This document shows, piece after piece, positions 45,316 through 58,976 of a DNA stretch of 64,000 nucleotides. The notes beneath the pieces were generated by a model, which saw only the letters and a program-made list of their open reading frames with translations, ran no database searches and was not told the origin of the DNA. The number at the start of each line of letters is the position of its first letter. Position 1 is the first letter of the stretch. The DNA is from Lepisosteus oculatus. Taxonomy: Eukaryota; Chordata; Actinopteri; Semionotiformes; Lepisosteidae. Location: contig NW_027168309.1 of assembly GCF_040954835.1 (NCBI RefSeq), positions 682,001 to 746,000 of the forward strand, in the 5' to 3' direction. The position numbers and the translations under genes are program-made.

Positions 45316-45388
45316 CGCCCAACGTGGGGCTCGAACCCACGACCCTGAGATTAAGAGTCTCATGCTCTACCGACTGAGCTAGCCGGGC
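45316..45388 (-). tRNA. TRNAK-CUU: tRNA-Lys (CUU), unit 12
   Basis: No difference seen from unit 1. Confidence 0.97.
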
Positions 45389-46209
45389 GCCGGTGGAGCT
45401 GGTGGTTAACTTGTCCCTGTTGACGGCAATTTGACAAGGTATACTTCCTGGCTTTTCATCATGTGCTGACCGGATTCGAGAGTAGCACACCCTGTTCTTT
45501 GTTGATTACTGTACCTCCAGCAGCGCAAATGTCAGTAATCATTGAAATGTACGACCTACAATCTCCTCAGCATGCCCGCGTGGACTCCTCAGTGATCATC
45601 CTTCTACGTTCTGCTGTAGTTTTCATGCAAGTGAAAACCGTGCTCCAAATAACAGCGGCACAGTTGTATCCTGCGGTAAGCATTCTTCTAATTCCATCGT
45701 TTTGCTCCAGGTAAAAGGTAGCGCATCATACGGTTGATATTCCAAGGTTTCAGAGTCCGTATTGGATGGCTTGGATGCAGACATCGCTCAGAGCTCCCAG
45801 TATGATTTTCCCGAGTTCAGTTTTGCAGTGTTTTAGTGCTTTACTACTTCCAGTGGGCCTTTGAATGCTCTGCTAAGTAGAGACGTGACATAATTACTAA
45901 TGCGACCGAGTGTGCTGGCTGTTCCTGGTTCGTAATGATTAACGCGAGAAATCAATATAAACATAACTGCTTCGATTTCGAGGTTCAGTTGAAGCTTTCA
46001 AAGAAACTATCAAAGACCTCAGAACAACCGAAGACACATTTGGTCATCTCCGTATTGGTGAAGATTAAAGAGTCCCGCAAGTGTCAAGCTTGCACAAACA
46101 CACACGAGAGAGAAACTCAGGACAGAATTTAAAGAAAGGGAGATGCAGACTATTTGAAGGCACTTTGCTAACCCAATGGCATGCTTATGAATCGTGCATA
46201 GGACACATG

Positions 46210-46281
46210 TAGCAGAGGATGGTTTCGATCCATCGACCTCTGGGTTATGGGCCCAGCACGCTTCCGCTGCGCCACTCTGCT
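46210..46281 (-). tRNA. TRNAM-CAU: Initiator tRNA-Met (CAU), unit 12
   Basis: No difference seen from unit 1. Confidence 0.98.
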
Positions 46282-46560
46282 GACGGCCTCTCTGCGTGTG
46301 GCGCACAACTGCTCTTTTTATTTCCTACATAAGTGATGAAAGAGTTGAAAGTTTCAACGACAAACGCAGACGTCACTTTGAGCGCTTGGTGTTGTAGCAC
46401 AAATCATCACATGCTGCTCTACACTGGATTATAAAAGCCAACACATTTTCCAAACATTTTAATGCTGGAGTCACACTGTAGTATTAATAACAGTGCGATA
46501 CTCGAGGAGCGTAGTGGGATCGCGGTGGCTCATCAGACCGCCCCGGGACAGGGGGCCCGC

Positions 46561-46643
46561 GTCAGGATGGCCGAGCGGTCTAAGGCGCTGCGTTCAGGTC
46601 GCAGTCTCCCCTGGAGGCGTGGGTTCGAATCCCACTCCTGACA
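46561..46643 (+). tRNA. TRNAL-CAG: tRNA-Leu (CAG), unit 12
   Basis: Standard body, B-type flank. Confidence 0.97.
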
Positions 46644-47475
46644 AAAAGCTTGCTCAGTGCCGTCTCCAGTCGGGTGCAAATGGGTGAAGCAGCCTGCCGC
46701 GGGGAACGTGCGCCGATAGGCGTAGGTGTATCCCCTGCCTCTTCCGATTTAGCTCGTGCTCCATAGGATGGAAGCGGATGCTCTGGCTTTTTGACTCGAA
46801 TATAACCTGATCACAACAGAAGGCCGTGCAGCCCAGTGCTGGTTTAAGAATGCCTCGTGTCTTCAGGCCCCTATTCCTTCAGGTTACCCCTTTGGAATAG
46901 TCGTCCGAAAAAGACGGGAAAGGAAAAGCATGTAAGCTCCCACACACTGCGTTAGCATTAGCGGTTGGAATCTGATGGGAGAAAAGCAACCTGGCTCGCC
47001 GTCAAGCAATCCATCCCTGGTCTCCCACGTGACAGGCGGGGATACGCACCACTATACTAACGAGGAGCGCTTGCTTGGCGCTTGAAGACACTTCCTCTTG
47101 CGGCTACTACTGTTTCCGGTTTCGTCTTTTCTTTTCATTCCTCCCAGAGGAGCGCATGAAAACGTTTCCATCTGCGCCATCCTCACCCCTCCAATGCTAT
47201 GGTCCCTGCTCCTCCTGGTGCACTGCAAACACTCATTCAGCCGGTTCTTTCAGTTTGAATACTTAGGTCTTCAAAGGCTGGAAGTAGGGCGCAAGACATG
47301 CCAATGCCAAAAGCGTGGCAGTGTGCTTCCAGCTGTGAAATGTCACTGGTGGATGTTGAAGACATTACTTCCAAGGCAGCAGGTCCAAGCGATTTAGCGT
47401 TTGTACAAGAAGCAGGAAGAGAGAAACGGCACTCCGCCTTTTTCTGGGCAGGCCGAAGCGACAGGAGAAGGGCGC

Positions 47476-47557
47476 CGTAGTCGGCAGGATTCGAGCCGAC
47501 GCGGGGAGACCCCAATGGCTTTCTAGCCCATCGCCTTAACCGCTCGGCCACGACTAC
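47476..47557 (-). tRNA. TRNAS-AGA: tRNA-Ser (AGA), degenerate, unit 12
   Basis: No difference seen from unit 1. Confidence 0.78.
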
Positions 47558-49426
47558 AGGGAGCGCCGCCGCCGCCGGCTTGCAATCATTTAACACGGAG
47601 GGCGAGGCGGCGGCGGTAACCTTTTTCAATGTCGCTCTCCGCTTCCCCCCAAAAAAAGCCAAATGACATGCTAGCACTCGGACACCCTTCAGAAGACTGA
47701 AGGGTGGCTTAAAGCTGGAAGGATTAGGTCTCCCCGTTCCGACGCGACAATCGAACTTCCTTAGGCAGAGAGAAAGCAACATCGAGGAGCGTCAACAAGA
47801 CTTTAGAAGCTGCGACACACGCCACTTTCAGTCGCAGACACAGCAGTTTTAAAGGCAGGAATCGCCTTTGCGAACGCCATGAGAAACAGAACGCAAGCTC
47901 AGGTCCTGCGGTTTAACAAACAGCCTCGGCTTTCAAGCGACATTTCTTTTCTGGAGCGAATTCACTTTCAACTTCAAGAAATTCACACAACTTGCGAAAT
48001 ACGAAATACAAATCTGGCTCATCGCTGCACAAGAAATACCGCCGGCTGGCAAGAAAATGACAACGGTGTTTTTCCTTAACGAAAAACTTCCCATGGAGAA
48101 AAACAACGGCTGTGCGTCTCTGTCGGCTTGATTCAGTTTAATGCAAGTATTCATTCTCCTCCTGGAAAATACAGCTTGCGAAAGATGAAATACAATTCTT
48201 GGCTTTTCTGGGTGAGTGCAGAAGAAATCCTGCCGGCTGGCAGAAGAATTCCAGCCTTTTTTACTCTTTAACCACAAACTTGCGAATGATACAAAGCAAG
48301 CGGGGTGCGTTTCTGTGCAGCTGTTAACTGAACAGCTGCTGCTTCAAGCCCACCCAGGGCTCATTCCGATTTCAACATCATGCCCCCTGAAGGTAGACTG
48401 GATTTCTTTGCGAAGCATTCACCTTTTGGACGTTTCAGGAAAGGTGCGTGTCGATGCCAGACTTGAAAAGCTTTCCATACAAAGAAACAACATAGTGCTT
48501 TTGATTGATGGGAAACGGCAAGAGCGGTTTGAGCAGCTCCGGCCTCTCAACCGCTTTACAATGTGATCGGCACCTCGGTAGCCAGTTTAGAAGGCTGAAA
48601 AGGATGCTGGAAGCACAGCGACGTTCTAAAACCAGCGCTTGAAAAGCATCTGCATACATAAAATGTCCATTTCCCCAAAGCTGAATCTGCATCTTCAGAA
48701 GATTGTCAGCTATACGTTTTCGTTCTTTGTTTCCTTTTTTTACGACAAGCTTTCGAGAAATGAACTGTCTATTGTGATGAAGGCTGCGTTAGAAATTGTG
48801 CATCTAGCTTAGTTCAATGAAATCGGGAGGTGCACCTGTCTCAAGCGGATGGCTCTTTGCAGGCACACTACGGAAACCTGCGGGCGCAAGTTGGGAGAAG
48901 TGACTCTTGCAGAGTGTTGAGCTTCGAGAAGAGGGCTCCGCTCAGGAAGATATTTCCACATGTTGAAGAGTCGCTTTTCGCCCTTTCTTTCCCACATTTT
49001 TCCAGTGCGGTTATTGATCGCGTTCAAAATGTTTTCCCAACGTACGTGTTACCTGCAAAATCACAGTGAAACTGTTATGCCGAAAAGATTCCTAATAGTT
49101 ATTGTATTAGAATAGCTCTCCAATTTCTTAGCCTTCGTACACGCAATGTTTAAGGAAACGCTAGAGTAAATGAAACTGTAAATAGACAGGAGCTCTTCTT
49201 AGTTTTCATACAAGTTATGATGGCTGCAGCTCCTATCTGCGTCCGGGTGACCGGAGCCAAGGGATTATCTGCGGAACCTTTGATTTATCTCTCGGGCAAG
49301 GAGCTAGATACGCCCTTTTCATCTCGGTTTGATCACACCTGTGCATTAAAACGCAGTGCTCGGTACCATCGAGGTGTAAGAGGTTCAAGGATGAGCGGGA
49401 AACTTTGTTAATAAGGAGACGGGCAC

Positions 49427-49499
49427 CGCCCAACGTGGGGCTCGAACCCACGACCCTGAGATTAAGAGTCTCATGCTCTACCGACTGAGCTAGCCGGGC
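49427..49499 (-). tRNA. TRNAK-CUU: tRNA-Lys (CUU), unit 13
   Basis: No difference seen from unit 1. Confidence 0.97.
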
Positions 49500-50320
49500 G
49501 CCGGTGGAGCTGGTGGTTAACTTGTCCCTGTTGACGGCAATTTGACAAGGTATACTTCCTGGCTTTTCATCATGTGCTGACCGGATTCGAGAGTAGCACA
49601 CCCTGTTCTTTGTTGATTACTGTACCTCCAGCAGCGCAAATGTCAGTAATCATTGAAATGTACGACCTACAATCTCCTCAGCATGCCCGCGTGGACTCCT
49701 CAGTGATCATCCTTCTACGTTCTGCTGTAGTTTTCATGCAAGTGAAAACCGTGCTCCAAATAACAGCGGCACAGTTGTATCCTGCGGTAAGCATTCTTCT
49801 AATTCCATCGTTTTGCTCCAGGTAAAAGGTAGCGCATCATACGGTTGATATTCCAAGGTTTCAGAGTCCGTATTGGATGGCTTGGATGCAGACATCGCTC
49901 AGAGCTCCCAGTATGATTTTCCCGAGTTCAGTTTTGCAGTGTTTTAGTGCTTTACTACTTCCAGTGGGCCTTTGAATGCTCTGCTAAGTAGAGACGTGAC
50001 ATAATTACTAATGCGACCGAGTGTGCTGGCTGTTCCTGGTTCGTAATGATTAACGCGAGAAATCAATATAAACATAACTGCTTCGATTTCGAGGTTCAGT
50101 TGAAGCTTTCAAAGAAACTATCAAAGACCTCAGAACAACCGAAGACACATTTGGTCATCTCCGTATTGGTGAAGATTAAAGAGTCCCGCAAGTGTCAAGC
50201 TTGCACAAACACACACGAGAGAGAAACTCAGGACAGAATTTAAAGAAAGGGAGATGCAGACTATTTGAAGGCACTTTGCTAACCCAATGGCATGCTTATG
50301 AATCGTGCATAGGACACATG

Positions 50321-50392
50321 TAGCAGAGGATGGTTTCGATCCATCGACCTCTGGGTTATGGGCCCAGCACGCTTCCGCTGCGCCACTCTGCT
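50321..50392 (-). tRNA. TRNAM-CAU: Initiator tRNA-Met (CAU), unit 13
   Basis: No difference seen from unit 1. Confidence 0.98.
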
Positions 50393-50671
50393 GACGGCCT
50401 CTCTGCGTGTGGCGCACAACTGCTCTTTTTATTTCCTACATAAGTGATGAAAGAGTTGAAAGTTTCAACGACAAACGCAGACGTCACTTTGAGCGCTTGG
50501 TGTTGTAGCACAAATCATCACATGCTGCTCTACACTGGATTATAAAAGCCAACACATTTTCCAAACATTTTAATGCTGGAGTCACACTGTAGTATTAATA
50601 ACAGTGCGATACTCGAGGAGCGTAGTGGGATCGCGGTGGCTCATCAGACCGCCCCGGGACAGGGGGCCCGC

Positions 50672-50754
50672 GTCAGGATGGCCGAGCGGTCTAAGGCGCT
50701 GCGTTCAGGTCGCAGTCTCCCCTGGAGGCGTGGGTTCGAATCCCACTCCTGACA
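50672..50754 (+). tRNA. TRNAL-CAG: tRNA-Leu (CAG), unit 13
   Basis: Standard body, B-type flank. Confidence 0.97.
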
Positions 50755-51586
50755 AAAAGCTTGCTCAGTGCCGTCTCCAGTCGGGTGCAAATGGGTGAAG
50801 CAGCCTGCCGCGGGGAACGTGCGCCGATAGGCGTAGGTGTATCCCCTGCCTCTTCCGATTTAGCTCGTGCTCCATAGGATGGAAGCGGATGCTCTGGCTT
50901 TTTGACTCGAATATAACCTGATCACAACAGAAGGCCGTGCAGCCCAGTGCTGGTTTAAGAATGCCTCGTGTCTTCAGGCCCCTATTCCTTCAGGTTACCC
51001 CTTTGGAATAGTCGTCCGAAAAAGACGGGAAAGGAAAAGCATGTAAGCTCCCACACACTGCGTTAGCATTAGCGGTTGGAATCTGATGGGAGAAAAGCAA
51101 CCTGGCTCGCCGTCAAGCAATCCATCCCTGGTCTCCCACGTGACAGGCGGGGATACGCACCACTATACTAACGAGGAGCGCTTGCTTGGCGCTTGAAGAC
51201 ACTTCCTCTTGCGGCTACTACTGTTTCCGGTTTCGTCTTTTCTTTTCATTCCTCCCAGAGGAGCGCATGAAAACGTTTCCATCTGCGCCATCCTCACCCC
51301 TCCAATGCTATGGTCCCTGCTCCTCCTGGTGCACTGCAAACACTCATTCAGCCGGTTCTTTCAGTTTGAATACTTAGGTCTTCAAAGGCTGGAAGTAGGG
51401 CGCAAGACATGCCAATGCCAAAAGCGTGGCAGTGTGCTTCCAGCTGTGAAATGTCACTGGTGGATGTTGAAGACATTACTTCCAAGGCAGCAGGTCCAAG
51501 CGATTTAGCGTTTGTACAAGAAGCAGGAAGAGAGAAACGGCACTCCGCCTTTTTCTGGGCAGGCCGAAGCGACAGGAGAAGGGCGC

Positions 51587-51668
51587 CGTAGTCGGCAGGA
51601 TTCGAGCCGACGCGGGGAGACCTCAATGGCTTTCTAGCCCATCGCCTTAACCGCTCGGCCACGACTAC
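51587..51668 (-). tRNA. TRNAS-AGA: tRNA-Ser (AGA), degenerate, unit 13, extra variable-arm change
   Basis: The only Ser copy that differs from the others. The plus strand has T at 51623, so the variable arm reads GAGG instead of GGGG and one pair with the CCCC side is lost. Seryl-tRNA synthetase recognises the long variable arm, so this copy is even less likely to be charged. Confidence 0.75.
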
Positions 51669-53537
51669 AGGGAGCGCCGCCGCCGCCGGCTTGCAATCAT
51701 TTAACACGGAGGGCGAGGCGGCGGCGGTAACCTTTTTCAATGTCGCTCTCCGCTTCCCCCAAAAAAAAGCCAAATGACATGCTAGCACTCGGACACCCTT
51801 CAGAAGACTGAAGGGTGGCTTAAAGCTGGAAGGATTAGGTCTCCCCGTTCCGACGCGACAATCGAACTTCCTTAGGCAGAGAGAAAGCAACATCGAGGAG
51901 CGTCAACAAGACTTTAGAAGCTGCGACACACGCCACTTTCAGTCGCAGACACAGCAGTTTTAAAGGCAGGAATCGCCTTTGCGAACGCCATGAGAAACAG
52001 AACGCAAGCTCAGGTCCTGCGGTTTAACAAACAGCCTCGGCTTTCAAGCGACATTTCTTTTCTGGAGCGAATTCACTTTCAACTTCAAGAAATTCACACA
52101 ACTTGCGAAATACGAAATACAAATCTGGCTCATCGCTGCACAAGAAATACCGCCGGCTGGCAAGAAAATGACAACGGTGTTTTTCCTTAACGAAAAACTT
52201 CCCATGGAGAAAAACAACGGCTGTGCGTCTCTGTCGGCTTGATTCAGTTTAATGCAAGTATTCATTCTCCTCCTGGAAAATACAGCTTGCGAAAGATGAA
52301 ATACAATTCTTGGCTTTTCTGGGTGAGTGCAGAAGAAATCCTGCCGGCTGGCAGAAGAATTCCAGCCTTTTTTACTCTTTAACCACAAACTTGCGAATGA
52401 TACAAAGCAAGCGGGGTGCGTTTCTGTGCAGCTGTTAACTGAACAGCTGCTGCTTCAAGCCCACCCAGGGCTCATTCCGATTTCAACATCATGCCCCCTG
52501 AAGGTAGACTGGATTTCTTTGCGAAGCATTCACCTTTTGGACGTTTCAGGAAAGGTGCGTGTCGATGCCAGACTTGAAAAGCTTTCCATACAAAGAAACA
52601 ACATAGTGCTTTTGATTGATGGGAAACGGCAAGAGCGGTTTGAGCAGCTCCGGCCTCTCAACCGCTTTACAATGTGATCGGCACCTCGGTAGCCAGTTTA
52701 GAAGGCTGAAAAGGATGCTGGAAGCACAGCGACGTTCTAAAACCAGCGCTTGAAAAGCATCTGCATACATAAAATGTCCATTTCCCCAAAGCTGAATCTG
52801 CATCTTCAGAAGATTGTCAGCTATACGTTTTCGTTCTTTGTTTCCTTTTTTTACGACAAGCTTTCGAGAAATGAACTGTCTATTGTGATGAAGGCTGCGT
52901 TAGAAATTGTGCATCTAGCTTAGTTCAATGAAATCGGGAGGTGCACCTGTCTCAAGCGGATGGCTCTTTGCAGGCACACTACGGAAACCTGCGGGCGCAA
53001 GTTGGGAGAAGTGACTCTTGCAGAGTGTTGAGCTTCGAGAAGAGGGCTCCGCTCAGGAAGATATTTCCACATGTTGAAGAGTCGCTTTTCGCCCTTTCTT
53101 TCCCACATTTTTCCAGTGCGGTTATTGATCGCGTTCAAAATGTTTTCCCAACGTACGTGTTACCTGCAAAATCACAGTGAAACTGTTATGCCGAAAAGAT
53201 TCCTAATAGTTATTGTATTAGAATAGCTCTCCAATTTCTTAGCCTTCGTACACGCAATGTTTAAGGAAACGCTAGAGTAAATGAAACTGTAAATAGACAG
53301 GAGCTCTTCTTAGTTTTCATACAAGTTATGATGGCTGCAGCTCCTATCTGCGTCCGGGTGACCGGAGCCAAGGGATTATCTGCGGAACCTTTGATTTATC
53401 TCTCGGGCAAGGAGCTAGATACGCCCTTTTCATCTCGGTTTGATCACACCTGTGCATTAAAACGCAGTGCTCGGTACCATCGAGGTGTAAGAGGTTCAAG
53501 GATGAGCGGGAAACTTTGTTAATAAGGAGACGGGCAC

Positions 53538-53610
53538 CGCCCAACGTGGGGCTCGAACCCACGACCCTGAGATTAAGAGTCTCATGCTCTACCGACTGAG
53601 CTAGCCGGGC
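53538..53610 (-). tRNA. TRNAK-CUU: tRNA-Lys (CUU), unit 14
   Basis: No difference seen from unit 1. Confidence 0.97.
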
Positions 53611-54431
53611 GCCGGTGGAGCTGGTGGTTAACTTGTCCCTGTTGACGGCAATTTGACAAGGTATACTTCCTGGCTTTTCATCATGTGCTGACCGGATTCG
53701 AGAGTAGCACACCCTGTTCTTTGTTGATTACTGTACCTCCAGCAGCGCAAATGTCAGTAATCATTGAAATGTACGACCTACAATCTCCTCAGCATGCCCG
53801 CGTGGACTCCTCAGTGATCATCCTTCTACGTTCTGCTGTAGTTTTCATGCAAGTGAAAACCGTGCTCCAAATAACAGCGGCACAGTTGTATCCTGCGGTA
53901 AGCATTCTTCTAATTCCATCGTTTTGCTCCAGGTAAAAGGTAGCGCATCATACGGTTGATATTCCAAGGTTTCAGAGTCCGTATTGGATGGCTTGGATGC
54001 AGACATCGCTCAGAGCTCCCAGTATGATTTTCCCGAGTTCAGTTTTGCAGTGTTTTAGTGCTTTACTACTTCCAGTGGGCCTTTGAATGCTCTGCTAAGT
54101 AGAGACGTGACATAATTACTAATGCGACCGAGTGTGCTGGCTGTTCCTGGTTCGTAATGATTAACGCGAGAAATCAATATAAACATAACTGCTTCGATTT
54201 CGAGGTTCAGTTGAAGCTTTCAAAGAAACTATCAAAGACCTCAGAACAACCGAAGACACATTTGGTCATCTCCGTATTGGTGAAGATTAAAGAGTCCCGC
54301 AAGTGTCAAGCTTGCACAAACACACACGAGAGAGAAACTCAGGACAGAATTTAAAGAAAGGGAGATGCAGACTATTTGAAGGCACTTTGCTAACCCAATG
54401 GCATGCTTATGAATCGTGCATAGGACACATG

Positions 54432-54503
54432 TAGCAGAGGATGGTTTCGATCCATCGACCTCTGGGTTATGGGCCCAGCACGCTTCCGCTGCGCCACTCT
54501 GCT
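54432..54503 (-). tRNA. TRNAM-CAU: Initiator tRNA-Met (CAU), unit 14
   Basis: No difference seen from unit 1. Confidence 0.98.
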
Positions 54504-54782
54504 GACGGCCTCTCTGCGTGTGGCGCACAACTGCTCTTTTTATTTCCTACATAAGTGATGAAAGAGTTGAAAGTTTCAACGACAAACGCAGACGTCACTT
54601 TGAGCGCTTGGTGTTGTAGCACAAATCATCACATGCTGCTCTACACTGGATTATAAAAGCCAACACATTTTCCAAACATTTTAATGCTGGAGTCACACTG
54701 TAGTATTAATAACAGTGCGATACTCGAGGAGCGTAGTGGGATCGCGGTGGCTCATCAGACCGCCCCGGGACAGGGGGCCCGC

Positions 54783-54865
54783 GTCAGGATGGCCGAGCGG
54801 TCTAAGGCGCTGCGTTCAGGTCGCAGTCTCCCCTGGAGGCGTGGGTTCGAATCCCACTCCTGACA
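54783..54865 (+). tRNA. TRNAL-CAG: tRNA-Leu (CAG), unit 14
   Basis: Standard body. The unit 14-15 marker (A at 55039) lies 174 bp downstream. Confidence 0.97.
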
Positions 54866-55697
54866 AAAAGCTTGCTCAGTGCCGTCTCCAGTCGGGTGCA
54901 AATGGGTGAAGCAGCCTGCCGCGGGGAACGTGCGCCGATAGGCGTAGGTGTATCCCCTGCCTCTTCCGATTTAGCTCGTGCTCCATAGGATGGAAGCGGA
55001 TGCTCTGGCTTTTTGACTCGAATATAACCTGATCACAAAAGAAGGCCGTGCAGCCCAGTGCTGGTTTAAGAATGCCTCGTGTCTTCAGGCCCCTATTCCT
55101 TCAGGTTACCCCTTTGGAATAGTCGTCCGAAAAAGACGGGAAAGGAAAAGCATGTAAGCTCCCACACACTGCGTTAGCATTAGCGGTTGGAATCTGATGG
55201 GAGAAAAGCAACCTGGCTCGCCGTCAAGCAATCCATCCCTGGTCTCCCACGTGACAGGCGGGGATACGCACCACTATACTAACGAGGAGCGCTTGCTTGG
55301 CGCTTGAAGACACTTCCTCTTGCGGCTACTACTGTTTCCGGTTTCGTCTTTTCTTTTCATTCCTCCCAGAGGAGCGCATGAAAACGTTTCCATCTGCGCC
55401 ATCCTCACCCCTCCAATGCTATGGTCCCTGCTCCTCCTGGTGCACTGCAAACACTCATTCAGCCGGTTCTTTCAGTTTGAATACTTAGGTCTTCAAAGGC
55501 TGGAAGTAGGGCGCAAGACATGCCAATGCCAAAAGCGTGGCAGTGTGCTTCCAGCTGTGAAATGTCACTGGTGGATGTTGAAGACATTACTTCCAAGGCA
55601 GCAGGTCCAAGCGATTTAGCGTTTGTACAAGAAGCAGGAAGAGAGAAACGGCACTCCGCCTTTTTCTGGGCAGGCCGAAGCGACAGGAGAAGGGCGC

Positions 55698-55779
55698 CGT
55701 AGTCGGCAGGATTCGAGCCGACGCGGGGAGACCCCAATGGCTTTCTAGCCCATCGCCTTAACCGCTCGGCCACGACTAC
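55698..55779 (-). tRNA. TRNAS-AGA: tRNA-Ser (AGA), degenerate, unit 14
   Basis: No difference seen from unit 1. Confidence 0.78.
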
Positions 55780-57648
55780 AGGGAGCGCCGCCGCCGCCGG
55801 CTTGCAATCATTTAACACGGAGGGCGAGGCGGCGGCGGTAACCTTTTTCAATGTCGCTCTCCGCTTCCCCCCAAAAAAAGCCAAATGACATGCTAGCACT
55901 CGGACACCCTTCAGAAGACTGAAGGGTGGCTTAAAGCTGGAAGGATTAGGTCTCCCCGTTCCGACGCGACAATCGAACTTCCTTAGGCAGAGAGAAAGCA
56001 ACATCGAGGAGCGTCAACAAGACTTTAGAAGCTGCGACACACGCCACTTTCAGTCGCAGACACAGCAGTTTTAAAGGCAGGAATCGCCTTTGCGAACGCC
56101 ATGAGAAACAGAACGCAAGCTCAGGTCCTGCGGTTTAACAAACAGCCTCGGCTTTCAAGCGACATTTCTTTTCTGGAGCGAATTCACTTTCAACTTCAAG
56201 AAATTCACACAACTTGCGAAATACGAAATACAAATCTGGCTCATCGCTGCACAAGAAATACCGCCGGCTGGCAAGAAAATGACAACGGTGTTTTTCCTTA
56301 ACGAAAAACTTCCCATGGAGAAAAACAACGGCTGTGCGTCTCTGTCGGCTTGATTCAGTTTAATGCAAGTATTCATTCTCCTCCTGGAAAATACAGCTTG
56401 CGAAAGATGAAATACAATTCTTGGCTTTTCTGGGTGAGTGCAGAAGAAATCCTGCCGGCTGGCAGAAGAATTCCAGCCTTTTTTACTCTTTAACCACAAA
56501 CTTGCGAATGATACAAAGCAAGCGGGGTGCGTTTCTGTGCAGCTGTTAACTGAACAGCTGCTGCTTCAAGCCCACCCAGGGCTCATTCCGATTTCAACAT
56601 CATGCCCCCTGAAGGTAGACTGGATTTCTTTGCGAAGCATTCACCTTTTGGACGTTTCAGGAAAGGTGCGTGTCGATGCCAGACTTGAAAAGCTTTCCAT
56701 ACAAAGAAACAACATAGTGCTTTTGATTGATGGGAAACGGCAAGAGCGGTTTGAGCAGCTCCGGCCTCTCAACCGCTTTACAATGTGATCGGCACCTCGG
56801 TAGCCAGTTTAGAAGGCTGAAAAGGATGCTGGAAGCACAGCGACGTTCTAAAACCAGCGCTTGAAAAGCATCTGCATACATAAAATGTCCATTTCCCCAA
56901 AGCTGAATCTGCATCTTCAGAAGATTGTCAGCTATACGTTTTCGTTCTTTGTTTCCTTTTTTTACGACAAGCTTTCGAGAAATGAACTGTCTATTGTGAT
57001 GAAGGCTGCGTTAGAAATTGTGCATCTAGCTTAGTTCAATGAAATCGGGAGGTGCACCTGTCTCAAGCGGATGGCTCTTTGCAGGCACACTACGGAAACC
57101 TGCGGGCGCAAGTTGGGAGAAGTGACTCTTGCAGAGTGTTGAGCTTCGAGAAGAGGGCTCCGCTCAGGAAGATATTTCCACATGTTGAAGAGTCGCTTTT
57201 CGCCCTTTCTTTCCCACATTTTTCCAGTGCGGTTATTGATCGCGTTCAAAATGTTTTCCCAACGTACGTGTTACCTGCAAAATCACAGTGAAACTGTTAT
57301 GCCGAAAAGATTCCTAATAGTTATTGTATTAGAATAGCTCTCCAATTTCTTAGCCTTCGTACACGCAATGTTTAAGGAAACGCTAGAGTAAATGAAACTG
57401 TAAATAGACAGGAGCTCTTCTTAGTTTTCATACAAGTTATGATGGCTGCAGCTCCTATCTGCGTCCGGGTGACCGGAGCCAAGGGATTATCTGCGGAACC
57501 TTTGATTTATCTCTCGGGCAAGGAGCTAGATACGCCCTTTTCATCTCGGTTTGATCACACCTGTGCATTAAAACGCAGTGCTCGGTACCATCGAGGTGTA
57601 AGAGGTTCAAGGATGAGCGGGAAACTTTGTTAATAAGGAGACGGGCAC

Positions 57649-57721
57649 CGCCCAACGTGGGGCTCGAACCCACGACCCTGAGATTAAGAGTCTCATGCTC
57701 TACCGACTGAGCTAGCCGGGC
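57649..57721 (-). tRNA. TRNAK-CUU: tRNA-Lys (CUU), unit 15
   Basis: No difference seen from unit 1. Confidence 0.97.
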
Positions 57722-58542
57722 GCCGGTGGAGCTGGTGGTTAACTTGTCCCTGTTGACGGCAATTTGACAAGGTATACTTCCTGGCTTTTCATCATGTGCT
57801 GACCGGATTCGAGAGTAGCACACCCTGTTCTTTGTTGATTACTGTACCTCCAGCAGCGCAAATGTCAGTAATCATTGAAATGTACGACCTACAATCTCCT
57901 CAGCATGCCCGCGTGGACTCCTCAGTGATCATCCTTCTACGTTCTGCTGTAGTTTTCATGCAAGTGAAAACCGTGCTCCAAATAACAGCGGCACAGTTGT
58001 ATCCTGCGGTAAGCATTCTTCTAATTCCATCGTTTTGCTCCAGGTAAAAGGTAGCGCATCATACGGTTGATATTCCAAGGTTTCAGAGTCCGTATTGGAT
58101 GGCTTGGATGCAGACATCGCTCAGAGCTCCCAGTATGATTTTCCCGAGTTCAGTTTTGCAGTGTTTTAGTGCTTTACTACTTCCAGTGGGCCTTTGAATG
58201 CTCTGCTAAGTAGAGACGTGACATAATTACTAATGCGACCGAGTGTGCTGGCTGTTCCTGGTTCGTAATGATTAACGCGAGAAATCAATATAAACATAAC
58301 TGCTTCGATTTCGAGGTTCAGTTGAAGCTTTCAAAGAAACTATCAAAGACCTCAGAACAACCGAAGACACATTTGGTCATCTCCGTATTGGTGAAGATTA
58401 AAGAGTCCCGCAAGTGTCAAGCTTGCACAAACACACACGAGAGAGAAACTCAGGACAGAATTTAAAGAAAGGGAGATGCAGACTATTTGAAGGCACTTTG
58501 CTAACCCAATGGCATGCTTATGAATCGTGCATAGGACACATG

Positions 58543-58614
58543 TAGCAGAGGATGGTTTCGATCCATCGACCTCTGGGTTATGGGCCCAGCACGCTTCCGC
58601 TGCGCCACTCTGCT
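58543..58614 (-). tRNA. TRNAM-CAU: Initiator tRNA-Met (CAU), unit 15
   Basis: No difference seen from unit 1. Confidence 0.98.
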
Positions 58615-58893
58615 GACGGCCTCTCTGCGTGTGGCGCACAACTGCTCTTTTTATTTCCTACATAAGTGATGAAAGAGTTGAAAGTTTCAACGACAAACGC
58701 AGACGTCACTTTGAGCGCTTGGTGTTGTAGCACAAATCATCACATGCTGCTCTACACTGGATTATAAAAGCCAACACATTTTCCAAACATTTTAATGCTG
58801 GAGTCACACTGTAGTATTAATAACAGTGCGATACTCGAGGAGCGTAGTGGGATCGCGGTGGCTCATCAGACCGCCCCGGGACAGGGGGCCCGC

Positions 58894-58976
58894 GTCAGGA
58901 TGGCCGAGCGGTCTAAGGCGCTGCGTTCAGGTCGCAGTCTCCCCTGGAGGCGTGGGTTCGAATCCCACTCCTGACA
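58894..58976 (+). tRNA. TRNAL-CAG: tRNA-Leu (CAG), unit 15
   Basis: Standard body. The marker shared with unit 14 (A at 59150) lies downstream. Confidence 0.97.

Larger units (their letters stand above)
45222..49332. repeat. Array unit 12 (B block)
   Basis: Plain B state: no private change and none of the local markers of units 7-9, 10-11 or 14-15. Confidence 0.98.
49333..53443. repeat. Array unit 13 (B block)
   Basis: B state. It shares the C-to-A change at the position equivalent to 2429 (51761) with the distant units 7-9. It has a private T at 51623 inside the Ser gene's variable arm. Confidence 0.98.
53444..57554. repeat. Array unit 14 (B block)
   Basis: B state with A at 55039 (others C), shared only with unit 15. 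Confidence 0.98.
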
